Of a stretch of 64,000 bases of DNA, positions 1-11,817 are shown in pieces. A program made the position numbers and the translations under genes. Position 1 is the first letter of the stretch. Each line of letters begins with the position of its first letter. Source of the stretch: Durusdinium trenchii (taxonomy: Eukaryota > Sar > Dinophyceae > Suessiales > Symbiodiniaceae); NCBI GenBank assembly GCA_963970005.1, contig CAXAMN010023362.1, positions 361,984-425,983 on the forward strand. Reading direction: 5' to 3'. The notes under the pieces are model-generated. The model worked only from the letters and a program-made list of their open reading frames with translations, ran no database searches and had not been told where the DNA came from.

Positions 1-36
1 CTGCTATGACAAGTTGAAACTCTTAGTTACAGAGGT

Positions 37-150
37 GGACACACACACACGCCCGCCCGCCGGCCCACCCATCCACGCACCCACCCACACACACAGGTAT
101 GCACGCACAGGCACACGCACAGGTACACGCGCACACACACACACATGCAA
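37..150. repeat. CA-rich simple repeat
   Basis: Runs of CA dinucleotides are interspersed with C-rich GCCC/CACC units. Open frames across it translate to His/Thr/Arg-rich repeats and are not credible coding. Nothing else was recognised between 1 and 752. Confidence 0.85.
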
Positions 151-752
151 AAGCATTCGTCCAGGTTTCTCAGCTGTTTATTGTCATAGTAATAGTGTTC
201 ACTGCTCGATGGAGCGGGTTGCAGGCCCTTCGACACTTAGATCCGTTTCAGCGAAGGAAGATTACAGTCCTATGCTCCCTAGGATCCGTTCTCAGAGCAG
301 AATGGCAGTGTCCGATAATGACTTCGAGAGGTTTGTCATTGATGTTGTGCCGACTTAGGTTTGGCAGTAGTTCTTACACTGCTGTGCTTCCTTCAGGAGC
401 TACCTCAATATATGGTTTGTTTTCAGATGCTTGTCCCACATGCCATTCGGAACCACGGATTTGCCCTTGACTACTGCCAGCCTGCTAGGACTTTGGAGAT
501 TCTAGCAGTGACTTGCCTTTGTGCGCACGATTGTGCGCATGTAAGCGATTGTAAGCGCATGTGCCGGTTATATAATTCTCGCATGAACCGATGGACACGA
601 ACTTGAGGCCATAGAGAGCGCAGGCTCCAGTTCGCAGAGGACACTACGACTACAGTAGCCTGTCCAAACTTTAGATCTCAGGTTGGAGAGGGTGGGAGTG
701 CAGGACTCTTGGCAAGGCCGTTCTTGAGCCGTGAGTGGTATTCGCCACCCAG

Positions 753-3700
753 GAACCAGACCTCTACCCAAACGACCTGCTTCTTAACAAACCCTATGGC
801 AAGGAGGAGCCAGGCAGGGACGGAGGGCTTTATGCTTTAGCACCAATGTCCAGAAGCGCAAACAAATATATTGTAAAACAACAACAATATAAAAAGAAAA
901 ACACAACAGTCAAAACACGAACACAACAGAACACACACGAAAACCAATATATATATAATCAGTTATTTGTTTTTCGTGTTGTGTTGCGATTTTTCGACCG
1001 GGGGCCCAGGCAGAAAGTTCCTGGCACTTTTCCATTGCATTGGCATCGTCATGAGCCGAGAGTGGAGATTGGAAGTGTCACAAGGATGTCCAGGGTGTTG
1101 CATGAATTTAGGCATACATGGTGCTTGGCCTGAACACAGTCTGCGACGTGTATTTTGCCGGATCCATTGACTTACTTTGCGATGCTTGGCAGTTGACACC
1201 AGATGTAGCAGGAGCAACTTGGATGAGCTAAGCCGTTAAGCTAGCTAGCTGTTGTCACGGTGGTGGAGGTTGTCGGTGGTGCTGTAGTGAACTGTACAAG
1301 TGTGGTTTTGAAGAGCCAAACATCAACTGCCATGTAAAATCAGACCACCCTAACATTCCAGTGGGTGCGAGTTGACAGATTGCCAATTCTATGCCGAGCT
1401 GGTCAAAACAGAAAGTGCTACCCAGACATTAGCTGGTGACTCGTGCTTGTCAGGCAACCTGGATGGCAGCAGGTGGATCTGCGCCTGAGTTCTTTACATC
1501 CATAGTTGGAGCGACTATTGCCCCTTGTTTGAAGTAGAGTAGAGAAGCAGGGAGGTCAGTAATGCCCATTGCCACCAGACTGGAACATAAGCACATAGCA
1601 CCTGTCAAGGCGCAGAATGACGTTGGCTTTGGCACCATTGTGGGTTCTGCAGTTTTCAATGTGCTCTTTGTCATCGGCCTGTCACTGGGCAGCCTTTTTT
1701 TTGACTGGTTGGTGTACAATTATTCAACGGCATTCGTGCGCAATTGCAAATTCTGTGTTTGGACAAAGGGAGCACAACATATTGCTTATTGCTCCAGCTC
1801 TTCAGGTGCGGATATGTGGCAAAAGGAAACATTGAACTCACTTGGTGGCCGCTTTTTCGGGATGCCTGGCCCTGGTTCAGAGGAAGTGCAAGCTTGAAAG
1901 CTTGAAGTAGCCACTGCCGGGGTCACTGCCGCTCATGTGCTCCCTGCACACAATGCTTGGGCTTCAGGTTCCTGTTAACTCTGAGCATAGTGTGAAGTAG
2001 CCCTGGCACTGAGGACTGCACGTATTATATATGTTCATTGGCGGTGCTGGCTGCCTTCACCTACAATCAGGTCATTGAAGCCTGGGAGGCCAGGGAATGT
2101 CGGAGTCCTTTTTCTGCCATTGCTGCCTGTGCCAGTAATTGAGACAACAAACGCGATTGAGGCGGCCATCCTATTTACGCTGTACATCGGTGACTGCCTC
2201 GGCGAAACATGCGACAACCCAGCTTTAAAGAGTTTGCCGCCTTCAAATAGTTGCTTTTGCCTTGCACCGCTGTTGTAGAGCTACCCAAGGCTATGTGAGT
2301 TTCATGTTTGTGAACAAGCCCTTGAACGTATGGGCGTCGGCCGGCCCAGCAACAAGAAGCTTTCAAGCCGTAGTGTGAATCGATGAGTTGATGTTTGTCA
2401 CCGTCAGACTGGAACCAAGCCTCAGGGGCCGCAAGATAAGGTACCAAAAGACTGGCACGCCATTGCCAAAAGAACTGCGGGAGTATGTGGAGGAGGTAAG
2501 CAAGACCAAAGCCAAAGTGGAGCCAGAACAAGTCGGCTCCAGCACGGAGGAGGATGCTACAAAGGTGGATTTCCCCTCAGTTGGCAGAGTGACGTCGGAT
2601 AAACAATGGACTCGCTTTTTGATTGAATATGTTTAGAAGAAACATTTAGGACACAATCACACACACACATGTACAGTAATATATATATATATATGCCAGA
2701 TACACATTTATAAGAGACACATGAATTAATACATAATTGTTACGTTGTATATGCGTATGCACTGTATGTTTTTATACATATGTTTGTGTGTTTTTTGCGT
2801 TTGCACATAGAGCCCCAAGTTGTTTTACACATTGGTGACGCAAGAGTTTCTGGCAAATCAACAAGCCGCATATGCTGCAAACAGCACCACTGGAGACAAG
2901 CTATGATTGCAACCCTAACGCATAGCCATTTGTGCTGGTTCTGTTTTACATTTTTTTGAGGCGTGGCTTGGGTGTGTGCTGTGAATCGTTTTGCATGCTC
3001 GGCCTGTGCCCGTAGTGTAGACGACATTCAGTTTACTTTCTTGATTGTGTCAGATTGTAAGACAGGTTTTGCTTCCTTGACTGGGCTCCCACTGACAACT
3101 TCAGTGAAATGAGGATGAGGAAGGGAGGGAGCCAGCGGCCGACTCTCACACACAGCCAGACAAGATTATGATCAAGGGCACGGCCACTTACCTGAAATCA
3201 GCATCAGGTTGCTTTTGAAGCGTCAAAGTGAGAGCCTTTGCTCCGATAATACCTCCAGCACACTTATCACCAATGCGCAAAGGGTGATGTAACCCAAGGC
3301 AGGTGATGAGGAAGCCGGCGAGGCAGAGAAGGCTGTGAGCAGAGTTTGTTTGTGTGCGGTTTGGCCCGTACGTGCAGATTGTTGTCTAACAGGAGGGTGG
3401 AGATGGCGCAGAAAAAGCAAAAGAGGAAGAAGAAGATGACGACGACGATGATGACGACGACGAGCCTGAAAACTTCATGCTCATCCCTGAAGGCTTGGAG
3501 TGCAGTACATGCCCACCTGCGTGCGCGTCTTCCCACTCTTCTGAAGTTCTTATTCTCTGACTGCAGGAAGATTCAATCAAGTCTTATGGGCTTTGAGCCT
3601 TCCAGTCTACATTCCGATTTGGCTCTGCTTGTACCGAGCTCAGTTCCGGTGCGACAGAGTCCTTGCCGTCACTTCTCGGCTTAGGCCATGGCCATCCAAG

Positions 3701-4788
3701 GGCTCCAAATTGTTCATGCTGACTTTCGGCTTGTCGTTGCTATGGATCGGTGGATTCGCATTCCTGCTGGTTTGGTGGACAGACATAGCTTCTCAGCTAG
3801 TTTGACTAATTGTGCTCCAACTGGAAGCTGTTGCCAACGCATCCCTGCATCCCTTTTTAGTCCTTTTGATGCTTCTTTAATTTGTGTGTGCATCACAACA
3901 CAGCAACTCCGATGGACTCAGGTTGCCAAAGTGATCGGGGCAGCAGCCTTATCAATGTAATTCAATGTGTAAGTTGACATGTGCAAGCCGATGCATGTAA
4001 TTTTTTGGGGGAATTGATTGGCTGTCCAAGTTTCAAGCTTGACCACACCACTTGGCCAGATCCCGACCATCGTGTCCAGCGTGACCTTCTTGGCAGCAGC
4101 CACATCTATTCCAGATGCAGTTAGCTCCATGGCGGTTGCACGAAAAGGACCCGCTGAAAAGGTACTTGAGTGTCCCAAGTCTGTTAGAGAAGACCTGCCA
4201 ATTGGTTGATCAGCCCAGCCTGACACGTCGTATTTTTGATCCCATGTTGCGTGCTAACCCCCAAGCCCACCCTTTAAGATGATTGCGGGCCTCCCAAAGC
4301 ACGCTGTAAGCACCGCGCGCACTGGAATGGGAGGACAAGCTGATATGGCAGTTAGCTCGTCAGTCGGCTCAAACATCTTTGACATCCTAGTTGCTTGGTG
4401 GAAAGATGTGGAAAACATTTAAACATTGTAAAGATTGATTTGCACTGATAGCACACAAGGAAGCGGAAAGGTCACTGGTACCTCATGGATTGCATGTGTG
4501 TGTGTTTTTAAGGTTGGGCTGCCAGTGCCCTGGCTCATCAAATGCGGGATTGAAGCGAACAATCCCGAGTTTGAAGGGATTACGATCAGATCTCCGTATT
4601 TGATGTTCTACACTGTCCTCCTTCTTGGGATGGTTTTTGGGACTGTCCTGAGCATCAAGTTTAGTGGCTGGAAGCTGCAAAAGACTCTTGGTGCGTGCAT
4701 GGCAGTTCTGTACTTCATTTTCATTGTCACCACTGTTGCTGTGGAATTGTCGGAGCCTAAATGGCTAATGACCAATCCACCGACCTGA
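753..4788 (+). CDS. K+-dependent Na+/Ca2+ exchanger (NCKX/SLC24 type), copy A, multi-exon
   Basis: This is a membrane antiporter of the CaCA superfamily, expected to export Ca2+ (with K+) against Na+. Exons, fixed by phase and by comparison with copy B at 6920-10652: 753-~790 (DLYPNDLLL), 1010-1047, 1112-1213, 1454-1519, 1610-1680, 1806-1860, 2014-2088, 2162-2189, 2290-2335, 2441-2564, an acidic loop at about 3390-3510, about 3575-3799, 3922-3939, 4060-4147, 4334-4389 and 4513-4788. The alpha-1 repeat shows GGSAPEFFTS (catalytic-type Glu) and GFGTIVGSAVFN. The alpha-2 repeat shows FLAAATSIPDAVSS (Asp) and GSNIFDILV, whose Asp is the position I recall being tied to K+ dependence in NCKX2. A long Asp/Glu run precedes alpha-2, as expected of the cytoplasmic loop. 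The stop is at 4786-4788. The start and first exons were not found. Several introns use GC or GA donors. The family call is very secure; ion selectivity is inferred. Confidence 0.9.
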
Positions 4789-6919
4789 ACCTGGTCTGCA
4801 CGGTGTCCCTTAATTCAAGTCAATATTTTCTATGAGCCTTCCTGGCATCCCTCAAGGACCGCCAGGATGGCCAAGGCTTCGTCAAGCACCAACTAACCGA
4901 CAGTGACAGCCACTCCACAAAGCAATAAATCAACAATCAGTTTGACCACCAGCCTTTGCATGTCTGCCAAAGTGGCCAATTGGCTGGCAAATGTTTCCTG
5001 CCAGCACAACATATTCCGAAGAGCAACCGCAATTTCGGATAGGTATTTCCGTCACAAACGACGAAGTACCATGTCATGATTCTTACATACAAACGCTTTC
5101 AAAGATAACACCCGGCTGCTCCTTTGCAAATGCACACGACACCAGCGTTGTCAACTCAAAGTTGGCAATAGACTGGCTGTTGCGCTGCCTCGGGCAATGC
5201 ACTCCACATGCGAACGTGCACACGCGTGCGCCAAGTGGCGGTGTTTGTAATCCTGCACAGCACGGCTATATATCCTGGGCACAGGGAGAACAAAACAAAC
5301 TCCCTTTGCCTGGTCCAATTCTTCCACGGAAGTAGGCTTGCTATGAACATGAAATGTTCATGTCATTGGAGCAGGACCGCCCCACAAATAGTGGGCCTTT
5401 GCTTTGTTGCTAGTGCGCGTGCCTCTAGTAGAATCACGGCATACCGCACAGATAATCAATTTGCACAGAAAGCATTTTGGCAATGAAGCCCCGAAAGTCT
5501 TGAAAGTGAGTCCTGGCCCAATTTGGGATTTGCCTGCCTCGAAACGTTTCACAGTGTCACTTTCTCACCGTGTACGCCTTCACAAGGCACTTTAGACAGC
5601 TGACAGCGACACGAAAAGACTTCAGCAACCCCGACCGGCAGGACCTGAGCCAAGTCTTGGCCTATAGCATATGCATTCAGAGAAAGGCACATGATTAACA
5701 ATTATTTGCTTGGCGTTCGCTTCTCACGTAACTTCCAAGTTCTTCCGACACCTTTGCTGAGAGAGTAGCATCTCCTTGTTCCTCGACCGGCTTTGCACTT
5801 TCCATTTTGTGGCTCAGTGTGGCAACGCCACATTGAATTGGAAGGCGCTCGCTTGCACAGAAGGTACTGCCATCGAGTCAGCCCAGTTCAAAAGATAACT
5901 CACAAGGTCAAACGAAGTTCTACATGGCAGCATTGGTTTTCAGAAATGTTGTAGCCAAATTCAACCTCATTTCTCAACTCTGTTTGGAGAGTGCAATCGG
6001 CGAGCGCCTACTTGGACTTGTTTCCTCTAGCTGCTACCCTCGCCTCGCATAGAGTGGCTTTTCGGGCTGCCTGGACGCAATTTTGTGTGGTGCTTTTAAA
6101 ATAAAAGCCCGTCCTAAGTTGTAGTGAAGCCGCTTGATTCATTTTGGCGACTGGCTTACTTGCAGGCTCATCCTGGACTCAGAAGTGATCAAGATGGGCC
6201 TGTTGCGTTTCAACAAGCAGGTGCCCCGAACTGTGCTGTGTCCTGCTGTGTCCGACTGTGTACCGATGCGACCGGCAGGCTACCCGGGTCCTGGCCAAGG
6301 GCGAGAGGCGCAACATAACCTTTTTCTCTGCATTGGGAACCGCACTTAGTCAGCCATGTGTTCCAAGCCCTAGTTACCATTGCGTGGCTTTCTTCATATA
6401 TAATAGCCTAGGACTTGGCCTGGCCATGGGCCTGTTGTTCCTCATGCAGGACTGTTTCCCTTGAAGTCAAGATGGGCAACGCACCAAACAGCCTATTTGA
6501 ACATTTACCGGGACAAGTGATGCACATTTGGACTGGAGTCACTGTTGAGGAAGGAGCTGGAAAGTTTGGCAATGCAGGCATGTCTGGAGCAAATACGTTC
6601 TTCATATTTCTTCATGTTTTATTCTTTACTTGGAACGCCTGGTCTTGAAGTTCAGGCTGCCACCCCTTTTGGTTGTTTGTGGCTTGACTCAAGCAAATTG
6701 CAACTTAATCAGGTTTGCCTGCGGCGCGGAGACTGAATTCAACGTATGAGGAAGAGGAAGAGGAAGTCCCTTAGCCTTGGCTTTGGCTCAGCTCTAACTT
6801 TTGGCTTGTTGGGCTCTGTGGTGGTCAAGCTGCTACCCACTTGTGACACTTCAACTGCTCTCTTTGGTCCTTTGCAAGTTCGGTTTGCTTTGCTTCGGGT
6901 CACGTTTGCCAAGGCGAAG
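4789..6919. other. Spacer between exchanger copies
   Basis: No convincing coding exon was recognised. The amino-terminal exons of copy B may lie here, but I could not identify them. There is no obvious repeat or simple-sequence run. Confidence 0.5.
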
Positions 6920-9900
6920 GGTGGGAGCCTATACCCAAGAGACTTGCTTCTAGGAGACGCTTCGGATTATGCGAATGGAACCTACTTCAACGTAGTTCCT
7001 GCAGGCTCGAAGTTTGTGCAATTTCTGTGGACGGAGCTGCAAGTAGTGAGTGGGTGATGCCAACGCACTGCATGTCTGTCTGTGCAGAACGAAAATTCCT
7101 TGCTGTTTTCCACGTGATCGGCATGGTTCTGGGCTGAGTGGGAAGACTACATTGGCAGTGCGAAAGGGAGTGAGTCACGGGGATTCACTGGGTGCCGCGT
7201 GCATACTGAGGCCTACATGGTGCTCGGGTTGAACACTGTGTGTGATGTTTACTTTGCGGGGTCCATTGACCTGCTATGTGATGCCTGGGATCTCACCCCA
7301 GATGTAGCTGGAGCAACCTGCTTGCACCAAATTTTGCTTCCCCCCCATACTCTTGCAATCTTTCATTATTTGTAGCATTTTGCAGCCCTTCGCCCGGGCC
7401 AAGGCTACATGGATGGCAGCTGGAGGTTCAGCCCCAGAGTTCTTCACATCCATCATTGGTGCCACTATTGTGACATGGAAGCAAATCAGCGTCAATCATT
7501 ATCAAAACGTCAGACTGGTGTGCTTGTTGCAGCGAAGTGAACAGTGGGTGAGGCGCAGAATGACATTGGCTTTGGCACCATTGTGGGCTCGGCTGTCTTC
7601 AATGTACTTTTTGTCATTGGACTGTGGAAACCTTAGAGCCATTTTGGAGCTGAGCAAGGCCTTCTGCGTTTCGCATCAGAGCCTAGCCCTGTTCGGCTTT
7701 CATTCTTGCCGTTCCTAATGAGGTGTGGGTATGTGGCGAAAGGCAATATCGATCTTACTTGGTGGCCTCTCTTCAGAGACACTCAGACAGCGATTTGGAA
7801 TGGATGCGGGGAGTTGTGGGAAGCGCCTCCTGGTGTATTCAAAGTATATAAATTTGCTTGCCTCCAGTGCTAAGGACTGCTCATACTACATCACGTCATT
7901 GGCAGTTTTGGCCGCTTTTGTCTCGGACCAGCTTGTGCAAGCTTGGGAGGCAGATGCTTGCATGCCAAGAAAACAGGGCAAACACGGTGAGGTTTGAATG
8001 TCGAGACCTATGATTTTTAACGAGAGTGTTCAGACTTCTGTGCACTCTGCACAAGGCTGGCGTGCTTTTTACAATGTACATCTGCTACGTTCTATTCATG
8101 CTCGTGAACCGGCCACTCAATGTGTGGGCGTCGCTTGGCAGCAGATTCTGCGATGAGTAGCTGCTACATTTGCCGACCATCCAAGCAGTACTGCAGTTGC
8201 ATGCCTGAAAACAATTGACTTCAGTGGCTCCAACAACTCAGGTACGAATTTACAGGCACTCCCTTGAACAAAGAGCTGAGGGAGTACGTCCAGGTTGGGT
8301 GCACCTTGACATGTGGTTGTGAGTGCTGCATTCTTAAGCTCACACTGCTTCAGGAGAAGCGCGCTGCAAGTGGCAAGGTTGAGCCCGAGAATCCAGCTGA
8401 AACTGAAACCGTGCAGGAAGATGGCGCGATGAAGAAACCAGATGAGCCACCAAGACCTGCCAAGGACCAAATCACGAAAACACAGCGATGATCAAAGACA
8501 CGGGGGGCATACCATTTACATGAGCCTCCCTGTATTGATACACTGATATGCTCACACGCGTGCAAGGTTTTGCAGCTTTCGGCACAGACTTGTTTCATTG
8601 GCAGGCAAGCAATGTGATGACTAATTGATATGAGGTAGCTTCATGAAAAGACACACATGTTTTACAGTATTGCTTGTGGCGTACTGTGCTAGCTAGAGCC
8701 ACACAGCATGTGCAGAGTTGCGGCCTTGTTCAGCAGGACAACTTCATGGAACCAGACAAAGTTGTTGTGAAGGGCACTCCGGAAGAGGAGGATGAAGATG
8801 ATGGCCACGAACCTGAAGATTTGGTACAAGATGGAAAGTTGGCAGACAAGATCCCAGGGAAGGACAGCTTCCTGGTTCTGGGTTACTGCCGGTGATATTG
8901 GATTGCATGCTTTGAGAACATGATAGCACAGCATCCTGAGTGAACCGTTATCTGTAGGAAGATAGCAAGGGCAGCAAAGGGGCCTCAGAGATGGAGGCAG
9001 ATGACGATGATGACGAGGAGAAGATGTCCATTGTTTGAGGCATTGATTCATGTTGAAGTAAGACTCAGGACACAAAATGGATGCAATCGTTGGCTCGGAC
9101 ATTTGCAGTTAGCCCATGCTTGCCATGGGCTCCAGGATGATGACGAGCCGGATGACTTCATGGAAATCCCAGAGGGAAAGGTGAGCTTGATCATTTGGCT
9201 TCTTTGCCTCCCTGTGTATATCCCACTCTACTATACACTGCTCGAGCCTGAGGGCCTTTAATTGAAACCATCAAGGCTTTGACATGTGCAATATTTTTAA
9301 TAAGGTTTTGTGCCGAATTCCTTGCAAGTCTCCTCCCCTTGATGCAAGGTGATATCATTTTATAAGGTGTCACACGTCATGCGGTCTTGAGAAACCCAAG
9401 CCTTATATAAGAAGATGTGTCAGCTGAGGCCATGGCCGTCGAAGGGATCCAAACTCTACATGGTCTCGTTTGGTTTCTCCTTGCTTTGGATCGGAGGCTT
9501 TGCATTCCTGCTTGTTTGGTGGACAGAGATTGCACTTCAGCTGCATAGCTAGAGGAAGCTGCAAGCAGTCCTAGGAGGCAGGTTTTCGCACAATTGTTGA
9601 CTTTGTTTTTCAGTCTCTCCGCGTTTTCCACTGCTGAGGTGGCTTCTGTCATTGGAGTACGGCCCTTAGATTAAGGTGGACCTTGAACGATTGGACATCC
9701 GTTGGCACATGATTGTATTCAATATCACCAGAATCTCGGAAATGCTAATGACTCCCAAAATAGAGACCAATTCCGTCGAGTCGCCCACTCGATGGAACCT
9801 GGAGTCGCCCACTGTATGGCTTTTGATCTGAGATTCCAACGATTATCTCTGGGTTGACGTTCCTTGCGGCCGCGACATCCATCCCGGATGCGGTGAGCTC

Positions 9901-10652
9901 AATGGCTGTGGCGCGCAAAGGCTGCTCGCCGCATTCTGCATTCCGCAGTGAAGTACATGGATATACAGTTATACAGTTATATCATATACACAGTACATAA
10001 ACCTATGGATCATTTGGTCTGAAATTAGCATCTGTCTTGTCATCACTCGTTATTGTCACCTGCCGACCTTTCTAGGCCAAGCTGATATGGCAGTCAGCTC
10101 ATCGGTGGGTTCCAATATTTTTGATATTCTTGTGCCCTGGAATGCAGATGAGTGAATTGCATGCTGGTTTGTCCTTTTTGAATCAGAGCCTGTTTTTGTG
10201 TTAAGTTCAGGAGCCAACGAGGGGCAATATGGGACTGACGGAGAGTTATGCCAAGTTCAGGTTGCCATGTGATCCGGCCTTTTTTGCTGAGGTTGGCTTA
10301 CCGATTCCATGGTTGCTGAAGAATGCCATCGAGTCGAGTAACGAGGAATGGCATGGTGTTTCCATCCGGCAGCTCAGACGCATCACGTAGCTGTGCAGCT
10401 CGTTCATAAGCTAGATTCTTCTGGCATCTTCTGGCGAGGATGGTGCTTCCACTGAGGTCTCCGTACTTAATGTTCTACACTTGCTTGCTGTTGGGAATGG
10501 TCTTTGGGACCGTGGTGAGTATCATGATAAGCAAGTGGAAGCTGAGCAAGTTTCTGGGTGCTTGCATGGCAGTGCTGTACGTCATCTTCATTGTGTCTTG
10601 CGTGCTCATTGAAGAATTGCAGCCTGCAGCTTTGAGAACTATTGACGACTAG
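6920..10652 (+). CDS. K+-dependent Na+/Ca2+ exchanger (NCKX/SLC24 type), copy B, multi-exon
   Basis: Tandem paralog of the upstream exchanger with the same domain plan. Exons: 6920-~6952 (SLYPRDLLL), 7088-7125, 7211-7312, 7404-7469, 7553-7623, 7723-7777, 7875-7949, 8056-8129, 8242-8293, 8354-~8490, loop exons near 8738-8840, 8959-9030 and 9134-9180, then about 9181-9255, 9429-9543, 9639-9656, 9833-9920, 10076-10131, 10292-10368 and 10457-10652. Matching exons have lengths identical to copy A (38, 102, 66, 71, 55, 75, 74, 115, 18, 88 and 56 nt). Alpha-1 shows GGSAPEFFTS and GFGTIVGSAVFN; alpha-2 shows ATSIPDAVSS and GSNIFDILV. Two introns (8294-8353 and 10369-10456) are absent from copy A, while copy A's intron 2190-2289 is absent here. 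The acidic loop is split over three exons. The donor after 9543 looks non-canonical (CA), so that junction is uncertain. The first exon is unknown. Confidence 0.9.
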
Positions 10653-11817
10653 ATGCGATCGTGAACCGCCCTTTGCATGAGAACAATCATGGCCTTAGTG
10701 CAGACGCAAGAGCCTCTGCAGCCTCAGCAGCCTACCTGGCACCTGCCGACCACTTTCTGAGTAGCTTGCACCTGCTTTCCAGTTGAAACCTTTATTGAAG
10801 GTTCGCTATGCACCTAGCAGAGCAGAACCAGATTCATCACGCTTTGGCATTCACATTCTGCTTTGGCATTCTGCTCCAAAGGCTTGGGCCGTGTTAGTGA
10901 GGTCCAAGGCTAAACTTTGGCAGCATTTGTGAGGTAGAAAGTGTATGAAAGTGTCGCCCCCATACGCATAGCATTGCTAAAGTAGGCACACGCACACAGA
11001 CGCACAGGTGTACATAGACATTCTATCCTGACTGCATTCCTGGTTCACATCTGATACTCTCCAATTGTACTGTTTTTCACTTCAGAGTAGCCAAGAGTGA
11101 ATACCACAAGCACCGACAGCCTCTGCGCTTCCGCTTCTTAATAGAAGTAAGGGGCATACGCAACTGGAATTGCACAAAATGCACCTGTTTCACCATGCGA
11201 AGATCTAAGCCTTGCGGATTCTCGCTGCCGATGAACAAACAGCGTGCCGGTGATTTCTGCCCGAAACGCAGATTTGCACAGCCACACAATTCTTTGCGCA
11301 ACGGTTGTCTAGCCCTTTCCGAATCATGTCTCGGCGAAGGCGTGGTCGAGATCCTCAAAGCAAAGTACGGGTGTTCTAAGGGTGGCAAACTAAGTTTGTC
11401 GTAGTTTGTGCAGCTGTGACTTCAATGGGTCAATGGGCCCTTGGCTTTTGAGAGTGAGTGGTGTGGGAAGTGTTCCGGAGGCAAACACAACTATAAAGCC
11501 CACTGCAGCAGTGTCACTGCTTATGAAACTCCATCTCTACCACCTAGTCTAACGTTGTGCAGACGTCGTGCAGACTTCGTGCAGGTCAGAGGATCCGGGT
11601 CATTGGGGAGACGCAGTCCCTGCTGCAATTCGAGGCGCCAGACGTGTCCGTGTCGAACTGAGAACTGGAGCGGTGGCCACCTGGTCGAGGGTGGAAAGAC
11701 CGCTCCAATCAACCATGAGGGAAGTGGTTGGAAATGGGTGGCCGAGCGCTCAGCTTACAAAATCAACCAAGCTCAGTAGAAATCTTTTCAATTTTTTCCG
11801 AGACATTGCTTAACATC
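10653..11817. other. Non-coding stretch after exchanger copy B
   Basis: Contains the exchanger 3' flank and a short CA run near 10985-11000. A frame at 11195-11404 lacks recognisable similarity and has no support from its neighbours. I see no gene. Confidence 0.45.
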
